The translations under genes were made by a program, and so were the position numbers. 64,000 bases of DNA from Excoecaria cochinchinensis (taxonomy: Eukaryota > Streptophyta > Magnoliopsida > Malpighiales > Euphorbiaceae): the NCBI GenBank assembly GCA_947683425.1, contig CANTUQ010000007.1, positions 3,100,001 through 3,164,000 of the forward strand. The letters are read 5' to 3'. Under the pieces are notes generated by a model. It saw only the letters and a program-made list of their open reading frames with translations, had not been told where the DNA came from and did no database searches. This document shows positions 63,135 through 64,000 of the stretch, one piece after another; position 1 is the first letter of the stretch, and every line of letters begins with the position of its first letter.

Positions 63135-63168
63135 TTAACCATAGTTAAAAACTGACTAACCATGGTTA
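63135..63168. promoter_or_regulatory. Paired MYB-like palindromes before the zinc-finger gene
   Basis: TTAACCATAGTTAA (63135-63148, near-palindrome) and TAACCATGGTTA (63157-63168, perfect palindrome) are centred 21 bp apart, about 70-100 bp before the start codon. AACCA/TAACC cores resemble MYB sites. A TTTATATTTC TATA-like stretch follows at about 63179. Confidence 0.45.
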
Positions 63169-63236
63169 AAACAAGCAGTTTATATTTCAGAGAGGCCACT
63201 TCATTTTCCTCATTCCATTACTGATAATGTCCAAAA

Positions 63237-64000
63237 ATGATGATCGGAGAGCCACCTCTGCACTCAAATCCCACCGTTCAAATCCCTCAATGGGACCCAT
63301 TTTTTGATGAGCCAACGTCACCGTTGCCGTCACCGTTTGCTAACTGCGGGAATGCTGGTTCTCCTTTTCTCGATTCGTTAACGGCCCTCCATCGTTACCT
63401 GCCGTCGAACGAGCCTGACTCCTTGAGTGATGACCTGGATTTGCCTGTGGATGCTTTTTCATGCGATCATTTTCGCATGTATGAGTTCAAGGTGAGGCGG
63501 TGTGCGCGTGGCAGGTCCCATGACTGGACTGAGTGCCCGTACGCCCATCCCGGTGAGAAGGCTCGCCGCCGTGATCCTCGCCGGTATCATTACTCCGGCA
63601 CGGCTTGCCCCGACTTTCGCAAGGGCGGGTGCAAGAAAGGGGACTCGTGTGAATTTGCACACGGAGTTTTTGAGTGCTGGCTTCACCCTGCTCGTTATCG
63701 GACTCAGCCATGTAAGGATGGCCCGGCATGTCGCCGCCGTGTTTGTTTCTTCGCCCATACTCCCGATCAGCTCCGGGTTCTGCCTCAACAAAGCCCGAGG
63801 GGTAATGGAAGCGGATCTGGATCCGGTGAAATGGAGATCGGGTCACCTTTGAGGCACCATTTTGATTCTTACTTGGCAAAAGCTGGTTCTTTCAACTCCT
63901 CTCCTACCTCGATTTTAACTTCCCCGCCCATGTCTCCTCCGTCAGACTCGCCGCCGATTTCTCCGAGCAGCCCTCAGGTTATTTGCGGGTCACTCAACTC
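63237..64000 (+). CDS. CCCH tandem zinc-finger protein (plant RR-TZF family), 3' end beyond window
   Basis: Open from ATG 63237 to the window edge without stop or intron (254 codons seen). The arginine-rich plant-specific motif comes first, C-X5-H-X4-C-X3-H (CARGRSHDWTECPYAH). Two CCCH fingers follow: C-X7-C-X5-C-X3-H (CPDFRKGGCKKGDSCEFAH) and C-X5-C-X4-C-X3-H (CKDGPACRRRVCFFAH), separated by 16 residues. This spacing defines the RR-TZF family (Arabidopsis TZF1-TZF6, e.g. C3H20/C3H49). The N-terminal ALHRYLPSNEPD and the Ser/Pro-rich segment after the fingers (ILTSPPMSPPSDSPPISPSS) match the TZF1-3 group. Family members bind RNA, locate to P-bodies and stress granules, and affect ABA, GA and stress responses. 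Two ATG codons are adjacent; the first is chosen. Confidence 0.92.
   Translation, partial: MMIGEPPLHSNPTVQIPQWDPFFDEPTSPLPSPFANCGNAGSPFLDSLTALHRYLPSNEPDSLSDDLDLPVDAFSCDHFRMYEFKVRRCARGRSHDWTECPYAHPGEKARRRDPRRYHYSGTACPDFRKGGCKKGDSCEFAHGVFECWLHPARYRTQPCKDGPACRRRVCFFAHTPDQLRVLPQQSPRGNGSGSGSGEMEIGSPLRHHFDSYLAKAGSFNSSPTSILTSPPMSPPSDSPPISPSSPQVICGSLN

Noticed and set aside
63459..63879. Long minus-strand frames opposite the zinc-finger gene
   Set aside because: Shadows of a GC-rich coding region. The plus strand has three perfect zinc-binding motifs.

Overview
This is nuclear DNA of a flowering plant, most likely a eudicot. The genes have many short introns with GT-AG (a few GC-AG) borders. Intergenic DNA is very AT-rich, and CACTA, Ty3/gypsy, MULE-like and small LTR elements are present. 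Five plant genes are recognisable: a CABIN1-like histone-chaperone subunit, GATC, a large glycine-rich membrane protein, the plastid sigma factor SIG3 and a CCCH tandem zinc-finger gene. From memory, the first three have their Arabidopsis counterparts close together on chromosome 4 (At4g32820, At4g32915, At4g32920), which suggests conserved microsynteny. The species was not identified.

Layout. 1-5177: the right part of a CACTA (En/Spm) transposon on the minus strand, with a deleted TNP2-type transposase, a hairpin-rich subterminal repeat array and the CACTA terminus. 5506-6022: a MULE-like foldback element with a 10-bp target duplication. 6376-16440: a complete 10.07-kb Tat-lineage Ty3/gypsy retrotransposon on the minus strand. 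It has 467-bp LTRs, broken gag-pol and an archaeal-type second RNase H. It also carries an antisense gene with its own TATA box, introns and poly(A) signal. 16441-18989: AT-rich spacer. 18990-28984 (+): CABIN1-like gene, 19 coding exons, about 1966 aa. 30522-31532 (+): GATC, 5 exons, 146 aa. 32388-48702 (-): glycine-rich membrane protein, 22 exons, about 1449 aa, with a very young non-autonomous LTR retrotransposon (44116-45585) in intron 2 and a duplicated poly(G) block in intron 6. 50347-53611 (-): SIG3, 7 exons, 561 aa. 53612-63236: a roughly 9.6-kb AT-rich gene desert with two GC-richer, G-box-containing islands. 63237-64000 (+): start of a CCCH tandem zinc-finger gene, cut by the window edge.

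The intron-exon models were read by eye. Each multi-exon CDS sums to a multiple of three with matching phases, which supports them. GATC and SIG3 both serve organelle gene expression (tRNA-Gln formation and plastid transcription). The CABIN1-like gene belongs to nuclear H3.3 deposition. Nothing indicates that the five genes are co-regulated. The least ordinary features are the antisense gene inside the retrotransposon, the non-canonical splice sites of the CABIN1-like gene, the near-identical LTRs of the intronic element, and the G-box/inverted-CCAAT island in the desert.
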